The position numbers and the translations under genes were made by a program. The notes below the pieces were generated by a model, which did no database searches, had not been told where the DNA came from, and worked only from the letters and a program-made list of their open reading frames with translations. From Siderastrea siderea (taxonomy: Eukaryota; Cnidaria; Anthozoa; Scleractinia; Rhizangiidae): a DNA stretch of 64,000 nt. Shown in pieces: positions 1-10,854 of this stretch; positions within the stretch are counted from its first letter, which is position 1, and every line of letters begins with the position of its first letter. The stretch covers positions 50,305,533 to 50,369,532 of the forward strand of contig OZ034967.1 of the NCBI GenBank assembly GCA_964030785.1. The letters run 5' to 3'.

Positions 1-298
1 GCACATCATTTTGCATGCCTAGTTGCACCATGTGACCGAGATTATAGTTATTTCTGTGGACTTGAGTGTACCAGGAGAGATGAAAAAATAGTTTAGTGGC
101 CTTTTTAATGCAAGTTAACGGCTGAAAAGTGGTGCTATGCTCAAATCTATGTGCTTGTGACTGGAGAAGGGGTGAGTCTCAAATTAATCCCATGGAGGTA
201 CCTCTTTTGCCTTCGTTTGATGGCTAAACATTGGCTTGCTCAATGATTAGAATCATGTTTTAGAACAAATTAAACATCTCTTCACTTTATTTCTGTAG
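1..298. other. Intron of TRPA-like copy A (left edge)
   Basis: Non-coding sequence up to a polypyrimidine tract and a canonical AG acceptor at 297-298. By comparison with copies B and C it is the intron before the exon that carries S1-S5, so the ankyrin-repeat exons of copy A should lie to the left of this window. I see no other feature in it. Confidence 0.75.
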
Positions 299-1133
299 GT
301 GGAAAGAGGTGATTTGTGCTTCTTCAGCTAAAGACAAAATACCACCTATGGAAAAGCTGATAGATAAGCTTCCTGAAGTGGCCGAAATTGTTTTGGATCA
401 ATGTGTCAGTTTTAATCAGCTCCCGACCACCCATCCAGATTATGCGGTTACTTTCCTTTTCACGCCGTTAGATCCACTTGATGATCTTTCATGTGGCCGC
501 TACTTTTTCGGTCCCGGTAGTATGGCGACTCATCGAAGAGAAAGCCTTCTAAATCACTCTGTTACGCAAATGTTGCTAAGATGGAAATGGCTACTACTAG
601 GGAAGTTCGTCAACTACTTCAATTTCGCTCTTTTCTTCGTTTTTCTTGTCTTGTTCTCTGTTTTCATAGTCGATCAAAGGGATAAAGTGAGGCTATCTCG
701 TAACAGTGAAGTTGATACTACAATGGCTATGAACAACGAGGAATCAAAAACGATTCCAAGTGTGATATTTGCGTTTTTGATTATAAAAATCCTAGAAGAG
801 TTAACTCAGATGTTTTGGTTGCAACTCGGCTACTTTAAAGATTACACAAACTTTCTGGACATAGCTATGTACTTAAGTACAATGATTTATATTCTACCTT
901 ACGTGACAAAGGACGACCTTTACGGCGACGCTCAGGTACAGTGGACTGCTGGAACCGTGGCTTTACTGCTGTGTTACGTGAACTGGATTCTCTCTCTCCG
1001 TCGCTTGAGCTCTGTAGCACTCTACGTGACCATGTACGTTGAGGTGTTGGTAACGTTTCTGAAAGTGATAACCATATTCACTATCGTCCTTATGGGATAC
1101 GCATTGGTATTCCATGTTCTACTCAAAGAAGAG
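299..1133 (+). CDS. TRPA1-like: Copy A exon: pre-S1 linker and S1-S5
   Basis: The exon opens with a split codon giving R-W, then the pre-S1 linker with a conserved DQC motif, then five hydrophobic spans. The donor is GTGAGG at 1134. The open frame runs on to a stop at 1172, but the splice site and the homologous exons show that the exon ends at 1133. Length is 835 bp, the same as in copies B and C. Confidence 0.85.
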
Positions 1134-3474
1134 GTGAGGTTTGAAAATCCCCTAAGACACAGTTCCGGCTAGATATTAACCATCCAATAACGGAGCTTGT
1201 ATTCTTTCTTCAGCCTTAAATTTTCGTATTGCCTTTCTTTGTAATTTAGAAAAATTGATATATAACATTAGTATAATTTTAATTATATATTTACTGAGCC
1301 TGAGGCGAATAATTGTTAATTGTATGGATAGATATGTTTTGCAACACCTGTAGGTCGTGGGCATCTAAATCTTACTTTCCGGAATTCCAAAGAGAAACAA
1401 CAGAAATGTTTGTTTTTTTCCTCAACGTGTGGATATCGCCAAAGACTGGGAGTCGTGGTTGATAAGTACAGCTTTACTGGCACCCGCGTACTACTTTCCA
1501 TAGTATAAATTTTTGCGGGCGTAACACGCACAATAGTGGCAGAAAATTAAAACCTGACATGCGCACATGCCATGATGTTTTGAAATTTCACTCTCTATCT
1601 TTCCTTAATGTTCAGGACAACTTTTCATCCGTCTGGCTGTCGTTCGTTAAAATATTTGTGATGATGGTTGGTGAGATGGACTACTCTGATATGTTGACCA
1701 GTAACGTGGTGGGCAGGGCTGCAGTGCCGGGCACAAACATCCCGTATGTTCCCCTCCCAGAGCTGTCTTATGTCATGTTCACTTTATTCGTTTTGTCAGT
1801 CTCGATCATCCTTATGAATCTTCTGGTAAGTCTGTTTTCACCTCACTTCAACTTTAGTTGATATTTTGTGAACTGCAGAGTTTGTTCGGCTTCGGGAATT
1901 AGGGTACCCTTTAGCCTTCCCCTGTAAGGCATTGTGCTAAAGGGCTGAATGGTCGCCAACTCGCCGTGCCTGTTGTATTTCAGGCCCGGAGTCCTGAGGC
2001 CTGATCCCCTATCGAAACTGTTTCCCCCCCTAGAAATTGATAGTTCTGCAACGGCAAAATAAGAACCAGATTTTGAAAAGAACAGAGACACTGAATTGAT
2101 TTAAAACGGGGGAATTAGTCAGCCACCGAGTCATTCAGGCAGGCCGACACCACTTGCCATCGGTTTTTTCCCCATGTTTCCCACAGCTTTTTTTCGTTAA
2201 CTCCCAAACTTCCACTCGCATTACCACAACTTATTGTAAACATGGGATGCGTCGTCTCTTCCATTGATTTTGATATTACGTCTCCTAAAATGAGAAGACG
2301 GTGACTTCTAAACATGCAGAGTGCTACTTCTATCCAGATCTTGAAGAATACTTGAACGCTTCTCTCCTGACTTCCCTTTGAATGCAGTGATAAGCTATAA
2401 AAGATTTTCCATTCAAGCGACGGTGGTCATTTCTAAAAACGATCTAAATGTACATGCAGTAACCTGAAGACCAACAGAAACGACAAGAAAACAGTCACTG
2501 ATTTTTTCTTTCTTTTTTTTTAAATCTTTAGGTTGGTCTGGCGGTAGGAGACATAGATTCAATACAAAAGACAGCGAGTCTTCGAACATTAATTGATCAA
2601 GCCACGTTAGTGGATAACATACAAAGGAAGTATCCGAAGTGGCTGCTTAGATATGTCTACAAAGAGTCCTTGGTTCTAAAACCGAACCAAAATCAACTTA
2701 TTAATAAGTGAGTATAGGTTTCATTGTAATTGTTTTTACAAATCATACGTGAGGTCAAAACCTAAATGAGTTCCTTTACGAAATCGTTCTGAGGTTACGA
2801 ATGCTTTTAAACAATGAGAGGTGAGAGTTTCAGAAATATCTATTTCTTAAAAAGGTTAAATGCCCCCAATTAGATTAAGGAAACAACTCGTCAGTAGAGG
2901 CAAAGCCCAAGCCATGACCAACTTTACCTGTCTCGTTCCCAGAGTCCTCGGGCTTCACGGTCAGCGGGTGGTCGCCGGGAGAGACTCTGGGGTAATGGAA
3001 TCGTTACCGCACGAATTCTGCGGTTAACGGTTCTTAGTTTTGTTATAACTTGTTACGGTGAACAGCCAAAAAAAAAAAAATCAGTTTTTTTCCACTATCC
3101 CAGAGTCTGTCCTGGCGACCATTTGCTGACCAAGGAGAGTGAGGTCTTTCCAACCTTACTGGATCGAGTGTCCACTTGGCCACCGCTGGCCTCCACACAC
3201 TCACTCATTTTATCATACAGTATTATAAATCTCTGATGGTGCTGCTTTTTCTCTGGTTTTTAGGTTAGCCCTTTCTGGCTCTGGCCTCACCGATGGCGAT
3301 TTCATAAACACTCTTCGCCAGTCCAGCTCGAATGATGATGACCAGGATTTGGATAACTACGATCAACAACGATTTGAAAGACAAGAGGAGAGGATCAAGA
3401 ATCTTCAGGCCACTGTAGATGCTCAGAGTGAACTGCTCAGAGCCATAGCGGATAAACTACAAATCAACAAATAA
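299..3474 (+). CDS. TRPA1-like: TRPA1-like ion channel, copy A (3' part only)
   Basis: This is the channel half of a TRPA-family cation channel of the plasma membrane. The coding join is 299-1133, 1616-1825, 2532-2707, 3264-3474, all with GT/AG borders, ending in TAA at 3472-3474. Exon 1 gives the linker after the ankyrin domain and S1-S5. Exon 2 gives the pore helix and selectivity region (MMVGEMDY) and most of S6. Exon 3 continues with VGLAVGD, which matches the S6/TRP-helix region of TRPA1. The last exon is acidic and then a coiled coil. The first three exons match the corresponding exons of copies B and C in length; the last is 15 bp shorter (211 against 226). The protein is clearly more diverged from B and C than these are from each other. 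The family is certain from the pore and S6 motifs. The ligand or stimulus cannot be read from sequence. The 5' exons are outside the window. Confidence 0.88.
1616..1825 (+). CDS. TRPA1-like: Copy A exon: pore loop and S6
   Basis: Starts after TTCAG at 1615 with DNFSS and ends before GTAAGT. It encodes the pore helix and filter region MMVGEMDYSDM and the start of S6. Length is 210 bp, identical to its two paralogous exons. Confidence 0.85.
2532..2707 (+). CDS. TRPA1-like: Copy A exon: end of S6 and TRP-like helix
   Basis: Begins VGLAVGDIDSIQ, the signature at the end of S6 in TRPA channels. It ends in a split Lys codon before GTGAGT. Length is 176 bp, as in copies B and C. No start or long open frame marks it; it is recognised by homology and splice sites. 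Confidence 0.82.
2943..3147. repeat. MITE-like inverted repeat in copy A intron
   Basis: Two arms of about 55 bases face each other: 2943-3000 and 3092-3147. Both contain GGTCGCC and AGACTCTGGG as shared blocks, with several mismatches between arms. It lies wholly inside the last intron of copy A. No coding capacity. Probably an old non-autonomous DNA transposon; no target duplication could be fixed. Confidence 0.45.
3264..3474 (+). CDS. TRPA1-like: Copy A last exon: C-terminal coiled coil and stop
   Basis: Acceptor TTTTTAG at 3263. The exon completes a split Lys codon, runs through an acidic stretch, and ends with a heptad-like helix (IKNLQATVDAQ and following), then TAA. It aligns with the last exons of copies B and C. 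A C-terminal coiled coil is typical of TRPA1 tetramers. Confidence 0.82.
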
Positions 3475-4592
3475 ACTGTAAATAATTGTGGGGGCTTTGT
3501 TATGGAGATATGCGTTGCTTTTTGATCGAAACAGTGGTCATTTATGACTAGGTATTTTTGTTAATACGCTCTGGTTAGAAATTTACAGGGGCACCCAACG
3601 AGAAAATTTTAGCAAAATACTCGAAATACCATTTTCTGCTTTCTTAGATTGTTTCAGAGCTTTCTAAAGGTATATTTGTGTAAGCTAATACCAATTGTTC
3701 TGTTCGGACATTTTAGCTGAAAATTTTGGCCGCGGAAAATTTTAGGAAACAGAATTCTATCAGCCGAATTTCGAAGCTGCTGATGGCTCTCGGAAAATGC
3801 TAGCTGACCTTATTTTGCACTCTAAACGACATATTTGTTCCTCGGAAAACAATAGGAACTAATAAGTCTCTTCTTGTTACAAAACTCCGACTTAATTTTT
3901 CGCCGGAGAAATCTCTAGCTTTCACTGCAATTAAATCTGAATATCTCAGGCAATTTTAGGCCTTCCGAACAGATATTCCCCGAACGTACTCCTTCATAAA
4001 AGTAGCTGACATTTGAAATTGACATCGTGTGTATATACATGACCGTTGATAGTTGCTTGTAGAAAAAAATGGCATTTTGTGGCGCCGGAGTTAAGTCCTA
4101 TCTGAGTGCATCGTATGCTTCTTGACTATTTGACCAGTCACACACAGTAAGGCCCTCATACATGTGTTATTGCAAGCATATAGCATACAGAGTGCAAAAA
4201 ATATGTAAATAATGATAATTAGAAAACATTTCGAATATATATATAATAAAACAGCGTCGTTTGGAAGCGATATTGACTTCATTCTCAAGTTTGAAACCAT
4301 ATTTTCAAACTTGAAATTGAAGTCAAGATGGCTTCGAAACGTCGTTGTTGTATTTCTTCGCTTATTTTTATTTGTAATGATAATAGTTGTGAAAAAAAGG
4401 GGATCCCTTCGTTAGGGCTTTTAACAGAACATGGGCCCATAACGTTTTTTTTTTAACATAAACTCTTGTTTCTTATATTACGTGTACAAATTGAGCGCCT
4501 TGCATGGATTCGTAGTTCAGTCTAAAGTATTTTTTTTCTGACGAAGAAGGGGTATAATATGGCATTTCGTTATGTGAAATGAACGCTTGCGT
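3475..4592. other. Copy A 3' flank, nothing recognised
   Basis: Untranslated or intergenic sequence downstream of copy A. Several short open frames occur but none resembles a known protein or has splice support. A small hairpin with arms reading CAAACTTGAA-like sequence lies around 4275-4330. The 3' end of the transcript could not be fixed. Confidence 0.5.
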
Positions 4593-4593
4593 A

Positions 4594-4760
4594 ATAGACC
4601 TTTTTACCGATACGGCAGCCATATTGATTTTGCCCTCTGGACATCCCATAATAGTGGATTGATTCTATTATTGTGATAATGCTGCATTATCACTGCAAGT
4701 ATGGGATGCCCAGGGGACAAAATCAGTATGGCTGCTGTATTGGTAAAAAGCTAGGTCTAT
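4594..4760. repeat. Short MITE with terminal inverted repeats
   Basis: The left arm starts ATAGACC and continues through TTTTTACCGATACGG. The right arm ends in the matching inverse, with GGTCTAT at 4754-4760. Arms are about 55 bases with few mismatches, and the spacer is AT-rich. No coding capacity. A TA step borders both ends, which would fit a Tc1/mariner-type MITE, but this is weak. Confidence 0.55.
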
Positions 4761-5330
4761 AGTCTAAAGTGTTAATCCAGAAAAAATGAACCAGCTAACC
4801 TATAAATATTAATTTTAAAACAAAACTGCGAAAAGAGAAAAGAAGTTAAAAAATACAGAGGTAATATATTTGTTGTTTACGTGCTTAAGTTCATCCAATG
4901 ATTGAAGTCGTGTACTTAAGGAAATAAACATGTACCATGCACACGTTTAAAGGAACTGTACATTCTTTACTGCTGTATGGCACTTGTTAAAAAGTTCACT
5001 CTCAATATTCCTGTTTTGTACGAAACAAGACAATTCTTTAGCGTCAACATAGTTACTCGAGGGACTGGTTATGAAACCTTGCAAGTTTCAAACGCCATAA
5101 CAAAGGTGCTGCAATTTATGTTGAAAGTTCTACGAAAGTGCACAATCTTTTGTTTTACGATCGCACACTTAACAGTGACATTTTTATTGGTTCGTTGCTC
5201 ATGCAAAATTCAAAACCTATTGTTGTTTGTGCACCGTCAAGGCTAAAAACGGTAACAAAAACATAAAACAAAGGACTTTGCTGAGCTTCATAACCAGATT
5301 CTTTTATTAACTAGTATGGCGTCAACTAGG
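4761..5330. other. Intergenic, before the duplicated unit
   Basis: Sequence present only once in the window. An open frame at 4977-5246 has no recognisable domain and is probably not a gene. Homology to unit 2 begins immediately after this stretch. Confidence 0.5.
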
Positions 5331-5720
5331 TAGCTAGTGGCTCTTCCGCTGGCAAAAAGATTGCTCAATTAAAACATGCAATTAACTTATTATGAACTTT
5401 ACCCTATTTAGCCTGGGGGGAGGGGGGACACACTGTGCCTGCACTGACTTTTTATAACTTTTAAACGGCTAGACGAATTATCACCAAATCTTGCGACTTT
5501 TCCGAAAATAATCAGAGAAAATTTTCCTTTGTGAACGACGTGTCTATGATGATTGACGTTTCCATAGCAGCTGTCTACTCAGGAGTGTATTTTGACTATT
5601 TTCTGTCTTTTTTCAGTCTTTTTTTTTTTCAGTTTTTCCCCCTTCATATGTAAGAAGAGGATAATCCTTTACTTTTATGTGCTTGTTTTGATTAAGTGTT
5701 TCTTAGAACAAATTCACATA

Positions 5721-6209
5721 CAGTCGAAGCTCTCCTTGCGACCACTCTCGTTAGCGACCAGCTCAAGTTACGACCAGCCTAGTGAAAACCTGTTTGAATT
5801 GTCACTTAAACTCTGTAATTAAAAGCTCTCGTCGGCGACCGCTCCCGTAAGCGACCGCGACCACCGTTGTGAATTACCGACTTGTCTTCTCCTTTGTATT
5901 TTAGCTCCTGTGTGCGACCACTTAGTCAACACTTCAACAAAAGCGTTCACATCTTGATCAAAATTAGCGATGATGGTCCGTTGTCCTTGACATTCGCTAT
6001 ACGCAATAAAAAGCTATCATATTATTACTACAATACAATTGGTAACTAACAACATATGCCAAACTTTCTGCTAAAAGCTCTCGTAAGCGACCACCCTCTA
6101 TTGTTCTATGACATGGTCGCCTACGAGAGCCCATTCTTGTAAGCAGCCAGCTCTAATTGCGACCACTTTTCTGAATTCCCGAGGTGGTCGCTTACGAGAG
6201 CTTCGACTG
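5721..6209. mobile_element. Pogo-like MITE with TA target duplication
   Basis: Terminal inverted repeats start CAGTCGAAGCTCTC and end GAGAGCTTCGACTG, flanked by TA on each side (5719-5720 and 6210-6211). The interior repeats variants of a TAAGCGACCA-type word. The homologous site in unit 2 (about 25806-25830) lacks the insertion, which proves that this is a mobile unit. No ORF. The TA duplication and CAGT ends fit the Tc1/mariner-pogo group. Confidence 0.8.
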
Positions 6210-7111
6210 TATTTTCGATGTCGTCATTGTCAGCTGTATGACTGCAGACCTCAAAATTAAAAATGGCTGGTTTGTAACGTCATTGTAACGCCACGTCACG
6301 TCATAGTTGACACGTCATAAGCCCAATCTGTTAAGCTAATGACGTGCTAAAAACGTGCCAAGTTTCATCACAAGAGCGTTAATACTTTCCGAGATCTATG
6401 GGGGGGGGAGGCTCACTTTGGGCCCCCACCCCAAGGTTCAGGAACTCTAAAAAAGCCCAGGCAAAAAGGGGTAAACATAAGCAAGAGAAAAGAAAGAATC
6501 GGATAGTGGTCGTTTGGATCTTCTATTATTTCAGTTCTTACAAATAAGAACGCGGTTGTAATGGGCTATTTTCGAGCTCTATTTGAACCTGTTTCAGGGA
6601 AGATTCATCGTAGATTATGGATGGTTTTTAGATGAGAAAGTGACTGAACTATTGTTTATTCCACGAAACCGTGATCGTAATAACGGTGTGATCTTAAGTC
6701 GGGTTCTACTGACGTCACTCAATGATCGCAACATCGAGAAACATAGGCTAAGCGGGTAAAGTAAAGGTAAAATTAACGCACTCTGGCTAAGCAAATGAAA
6801 GATGAACTAGTATACAAAGCAAGTACAAAGTGAATTAATGAATGGAAATGACTTTGTGTAAATTGTCCTTTGTTTTCTTTGATGTATTTCCACTTTCCAA
6901 CTTATCAAAGAAACTGTCTAAGAGCAAATGGTCGGAACATGAGGCGCCAAAACCGGTTAAAACCCTTATATTCTATCGGGATATTTATGTCGATACAAGG
7001 TCATGGTAAAAAAACACTAACATTCAACAGAGACGTTGATAAATAAAAATGATGGTAAACTTTCTTGTAGCATTCAGCATGTTGCGACTACGAGACAGTG
7101 AAAAGATCAGA
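6210..7111. other. Intergenic spacer of unit 1
   Basis: Aligns with about 25815-26489 of unit 2. I recognise no gene, RNA or repeat boundary in it. It includes a G-run at 6402-6409 shared in modified form by the other unit. Confidence 0.5.
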
Positions 7112-7192
7112 GTCCCCTGTGAGTGGGAATCGAACCCATGGCGACCTCCGCACACGCGGTCTGAATCTCTAACCACTAAGCCGCTGGGAGAC
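7112..7192 (-). repeat. tRNA-derived SINE-like segment
   Basis: On the minus strand the segment shows a tRNA-like acceptor pairing (GTCTCC with GGGGAC), an A-box-like TTAGTGGTTAGAG and a B-box-like GGTTCGATTCC, in the right order and about 80 bases long. The anticodon arm is long and does not give a clean 5-bp stem with a 7-base loop, so a functional tRNA is unlikely. A paralogous copy lies at 26490-26573, so the insertion predates the duplication. Confidence 0.5.
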
Positions 7193-7557
7193 TCGATCAA
7201 GGTGAGCTACAATCTCATGATCTCAGACACATTTGTTGGAAGCCTTTCCTTGTCCGCCACCCAGTGCTAATTACAATGACTGCGGCAACAGCCTTAATTG
7301 ATGCTCTCAACTTGAGCGGATCGAAGAGCCGCCCATACAGATAGGTGATTTGTTACAATGAAAGAAGTGCTCCAAAGCGATGTGTCCGAGAGTGTTGGAA
7401 CAACTAACCGAAAGTGCAATTCAAATATAGAAATAAATTAATGGAACGGCCTTTAGTCAGGGTTGGACTAAAAATGGTAATAAAAATAATGGTCTTTATT
7501 TCTCGTGAGATAAATCTACACATCCTATGTTACACTTTCTTATAAATTACTAATACT
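7193..7557. other. Spacer, with an 88-bp stretch absent from unit 2
   Basis: Aligns with unit 2 up to about 7470. The stretch 7471-7557 next to the transposon has no counterpart in unit 2. It could be a deletion in unit 2 between direct ACTA repeats or extra material that arrived with the neighbouring element. Confidence 0.5.
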
Positions 7558-7705
7558 CAGGCGGTTATGTGAAAAAATTGTGCACTTTTGGTTAAAAGCA
7601 TGAAATTTTGCATGGAGAGGCCTTTTTATGTAGTTAACGGATGTAGATATGGAGCCACCGAATAAAACCGTTTTTTTCCGAGTTTATGATGATTTTTAAA
7701 AAAGG

Positions 7706-7910
7706 CCGCCATTTTGAACCGGAAGTAGAATTTATTTTTAATGTTAGTTCCATTAAATGTTGTTTTCTTGACCTTACAATACTAAATTTTATCAGCAACA
7801 ATGATTTCAGTCTTTAAAAGGAAAATTTCTTTTTTTAAATTTAAAAAAGATCGATATGGTTAGAAATGCAACGCGAATGTTCAAAATGGCCGCCATTTTG
7901 AACCGGAAGT
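7706..7910. promoter_or_regulatory. Paired YY1-like and ETS-like motifs in element 1
   Basis: Two copies of CCGCCATTTTGAACCGGAAGT occur, at about 7706-7726 and 7890-7910. Related inverted sequence (ACTTCCGGTCAAGATGGCGG) lies near the other end at about 11250-11270. CCGCCATTTTG resembles the YY1 site and CCGGAAGT the ETS site. Together they are typical of TATA-less animal promoters. A promoter role inside the transposon is inference. Confidence 0.4.
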
Positions 7911-8382
7911 GACAAATGGACTACTGTAAGTACTTGTTTAAGTTGTTTGATTCACTTAGAACAGCTAAAAATAGCGTAAACTATGATTTATAGTAATAAA
8001 AAAATAAACTACTCACAGAACTGTATTGCCTTTTATTGGCTTGAAGTAGTCTCAACTAATACACTGAACTAATACACTTGTTCCTTTGAGTACAGACCTC
8101 AGTAACAACTATGCTTTACACAATCAATCATTGTTTTCACAAAACTTGTTCGACTTTACTGTTATCACCACTCATTCAGTGCTGTTATTACAGAACTCAG
8201 TATCAACTATGCCTTACGCAAGCAATCGTCGTGTTCCTAAAACTTGTTCGACCTAACTGTCGCCATCACACGATCACACGTTCGAAGTTGTTAGTACACA
8301 ACCTGTCTTTCTAGTTATCCAAAACTCATTCGACTCTCATCATTGTCGAATCAGACATTCAATGTTGACCCTTACTATGTAA

Positions 8383-9465
8383 TCACCGGTTATTGCATTC
8401 GTCACAGCAACTGCAAAGAGCAGTGCATTTCAGGGCCCCTCTAGCACAGCAACATCTTCCTCTGCACCCAAGCTTGCATCCACAGCGGAGAAGTTCTCTG
8501 CATGACTTTGTCACGTCTGGAAGCGTCGTCCAGAAAGGCTGCCATTCTCCTTCCTTGAAAATCCATCCCCAATCGCCTGACGAAGGTAGATCAGGGTTTG
8601 GTGTAAGTGCTTGGCCCCAACAGTGACCACCTTGATAAGCAGCTCTCTTTGTATGCTGTAACAGGGCCGCCCGAGTTGGTGGAATTGCATCATACGCTCT
8701 GCCTTTTTGTGCAAACAGCTGCTTCCTGGCTTCATTGACATTTGCCTTGTTGCTTGTTCTGTCGTACAAGAGAATGACGAACCGTTCTAGATATATCATA
8801 CATGCTTCACTGACTAGAGGAGTAGGTGTTGTCGCCAGCTGCAAGAAGGCGTCTGTGACGGCTGGGTAGCTCTTCCATACTGTAAAAGCGGTCTTCTTGC
8901 CTCTCCCAGCGAAGCAGGACACCGTATCGCATCCAGTGAATGCGTGGAACACTGGTAGGGACTTGGAAATCTCTGATCCCAGGCTGTTTGATATCTCTTG
9001 TGCTGCAATGTAACGCAGATGAGAGCCAGTTCCCATCGCAACCCAGAGTTGAACTTGTTTCTCCTGGAGCCTCCCGGCAAGTGCTATCGCTAAAACAAGG
9101 ACGTCGGTGTCAACTGTCCGTAGCACAATCTTGCGATGACCCTCTTGGACTGCGTCTGCGGCATGCAAAATCATCTTGGTATCCGCTTCGTCATGCGTAC
9201 ATGGAGCCAGATTCGCAGTGTTGTTACGAGCAAGAGTACAAAGGATCTCCTTGCCTTTAGTGGTGATGACTTGTTTCTCCTCCTGCAATGATACCACACG
9301 CTGAGCCAGAAATTGGAAGAGTTCTCGCTTGTTTTCATCATTCCTCAGGAACTGCTGCCAGTTTCGTGGTATTTGGCTGTTTGCCTGTACGTGCCTCCTG
9401 GCACCCTGCCCTCGTTTGCTTCTAGTCGTGACCTTTAAGCTATTGACAATGTATTCATCCCACAC
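8383..9465 (-). pseudogene. Transposon-encoded XPG/FEN-like nuclease with CXC tail (N-truncated)
   Basis: A 360-residue open frame with no ATG at its start (it opens with GTG next to a TA repeat), so it is a 5'-truncated gene. Residues 91-96 read HDEADT, residues 119-123 DTDVL, and residues 178-180 GCD followed by a GRGKK stretch. I read these as the three acidic clusters and the glycine-rich helix-hairpin-helix-like turn of an XPG/FEN/PIN-fold nuclease. The last 35 residues are cysteine-rich, like a tesmin/TSO1 CXC motif, and could bind DNA. A relative with the same GCDT, FGKGK and CXC blocks is encoded by the element at 29285-34262. The role in transposition is inferred from position between inverted repeats. 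Family membership of the two proteins is certain; the nuclease assignment is moderate. Confidence 0.65.
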
Positions 9466-9485
9466 TATATATATATATATATATT

Positions 9486-9580
9486 TTTTGAAAATAGAAA
9501 AAAACTACACTTTCATCCCGACAGCTTGTCGGAATGAAAGTGTAGTTTTTTTCTATTTTCAAAAATATATATTACGCTCT
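9486..9580. repeat. Near-perfect palindrome
   Basis: Two arms of about 44 bases separated by three bases (GCT at 9534-9536), with one internal mismatch plus a one-base difference in a T run. It is flanked by TA repeats on both sides. It could extrude as a cruciform. It sits where the Penelope-like fragment meets the nuclease gene, so it may mark the insertion end. Confidence 0.8.
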
Positions 9581-9630
9581 ACTTTAACGTATCGAGCACT
9601 GTACTTCGGAAAATCGAAACACAAAATTTC

Positions 9631-9632
9631 TA

Positions 9633-9690
<58 letters not shown>
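9631..9690. repeat. (TCTA)n and (TA)n microsatellite
   Basis: About eight TCTA units followed directly by a TA run. Microsatellite tails are usual at Penelope-like insertions. A shorter TA run lies at 9465-9484 on the other side of the palindrome. Confidence 0.9.
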
Positions 9691-9694
<4 letters not shown>

Positions 9695-9824
9695 GAATAA
9701 TAAGGTTTACGCAAACGATAGACTTACAGTAGAAGGATCCGAAAGGATACGATGCTGCCACGTGAATTATTAGAAAGGTATATAGGAAAAACTAATGGCG
9801 CAAACTTCTGACTGGTCCTGTAGT

Positions 9825-9861
9825 GTAATAACGTTTCGGCTTTCAGCCTGCTTCAGATTAC
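9825..9861 (-). ncRNA. Hammerhead-like ribozyme motif of a Penelope-like element
   Basis: Read on the minus strand: a 5-bp stem I (GTAAT with ATTAC), then CTGAAGCA, a perfect stem II (GGCT-GAA-AGCC), GAAAC and GTT as the expected cleavage triplet. The core differs from the CUGANGA consensus (GCA in place of GA), so activity is doubtful. Minimal hammerheads of this layout are known from Penelope-like elements. Confidence 0.55.
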
Positions 9862-10089
9862 AACACGTACGGTTAAAAATTAAAAACTAAAAACTATGTA
9901 CAATGGTTGTGCAACTTTAGGTACTACCTTACATACTTTACATACACACAAAAGAAAAAGAATGCAATGAAGGTTACGTAACAAAGCAAAAGATCTAAAT
10001 TACAAACAAAAGAAAACTAAAAAAGTGTCAATCACAGTACAAAGAGAGATACAGAAAACAAACTGAAGTGATAATTGTTATGTAGCCCT

Positions 10090-10275
10090 CCGTCGTAACA
10101 AACTCCCTAATGAGGGCCCCTGAATAATCTCATGGAAAAGCCGCCACAACAGATACCCTGAATAGGGCCCTTAAACAATTACAGTAATAAAATCCCTGTA
10201 CAGGGTCCCTGAACGTCAGCTACCCAAAGAAAAGAAAATAACAGATTCCCACAGTGGGGCTTTTGAACGCGAAAA
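10090..10275. repeat. Four spaced short CCCT...AGGG hairpin words
   Basis: Four variants of a word of the form CCCTnnnnAGGG followed by CCCTgAA occur at roughly 50-60 base spacing in the 3' region of the Penelope-like fragment (near 10102, 10157, 10192 and 10247). Each can form a small hairpin. No known function. Confidence 0.5.
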
Positions 10276-10464
10276 CAAATGTAGCAATTGATAGTAATTA
10301 ACAACTAACCTAAAAACAAAAAACAAAACAAAACCAGATAAGCGACAATCGTATTAATGAGCAAGGTACGTGAAACGGTTTGATTAGCTATTGTAATTAA
10401 TGCGGTTCTTAGACCGAAATTCGCGTCTTTTATTGAGGCCATGCGGATTCAGTATGAACAATTC

Positions 10465-10854
10465 TTAGGTCCAATAGGCTTCCCTTGTCAGTAACAATTG
10501 CTCTAAATGTAAATGATTTTGAAATGTGGAGATTTGTTCAATGATAATGAAACTGATTTGAGAAATATCATGTTCGAAGCTATTGTAATGCACCGCCAAT
10601 TCATATGTTCTCCTATTGTTGAGCATACTTGATTTATGATTGCGGAATCTGACCTTAAATTCGCTTGATGTAGAGCCTACATACTGTAAATTGCATTTAT
10701 TGCACGTGGCTAAATAGATAACATTTTTGGACGAACAAGTGAGTTTTTGCCGAATAGGATATTGGCTACCCGTGGCTGAGCTTTCGAATGTGGAAGTTTG
10801 AAGTAAAAAATTCTTACGAAGGTCACACCGTTTGCCACATTTAGAACAAACCAA
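10465..10854 (-). pseudogene. GIY-YIG endonuclease domain of a Penelope-like element
   Basis: A 129-residue open frame with a CSKCGKRC zinc-knuckle-like start, then IYLATCNKC and LQYVGSTSSEFKVRFRNHKS, the pattern of the GIY-YIG nuclease that ends Penelope-like polyproteins, followed by HYNSFEHD. The reverse transcriptase that should precede it is absent, so this is a fragment. On the minus strand, within the larger element 1. Confidence 0.75.

Noticed and set aside
4977..5246. 89-codon open frame downstream of copy A
   Set aside because: No domain, no splice or promoter context, and no counterpart elsewhere in the window.
8393..8626. Plus-strand frames overlapping the nuclease/CXC gene
   Set aside because: They are shadows of the minus-strand gene, whose protein has a clear relative in element 2.
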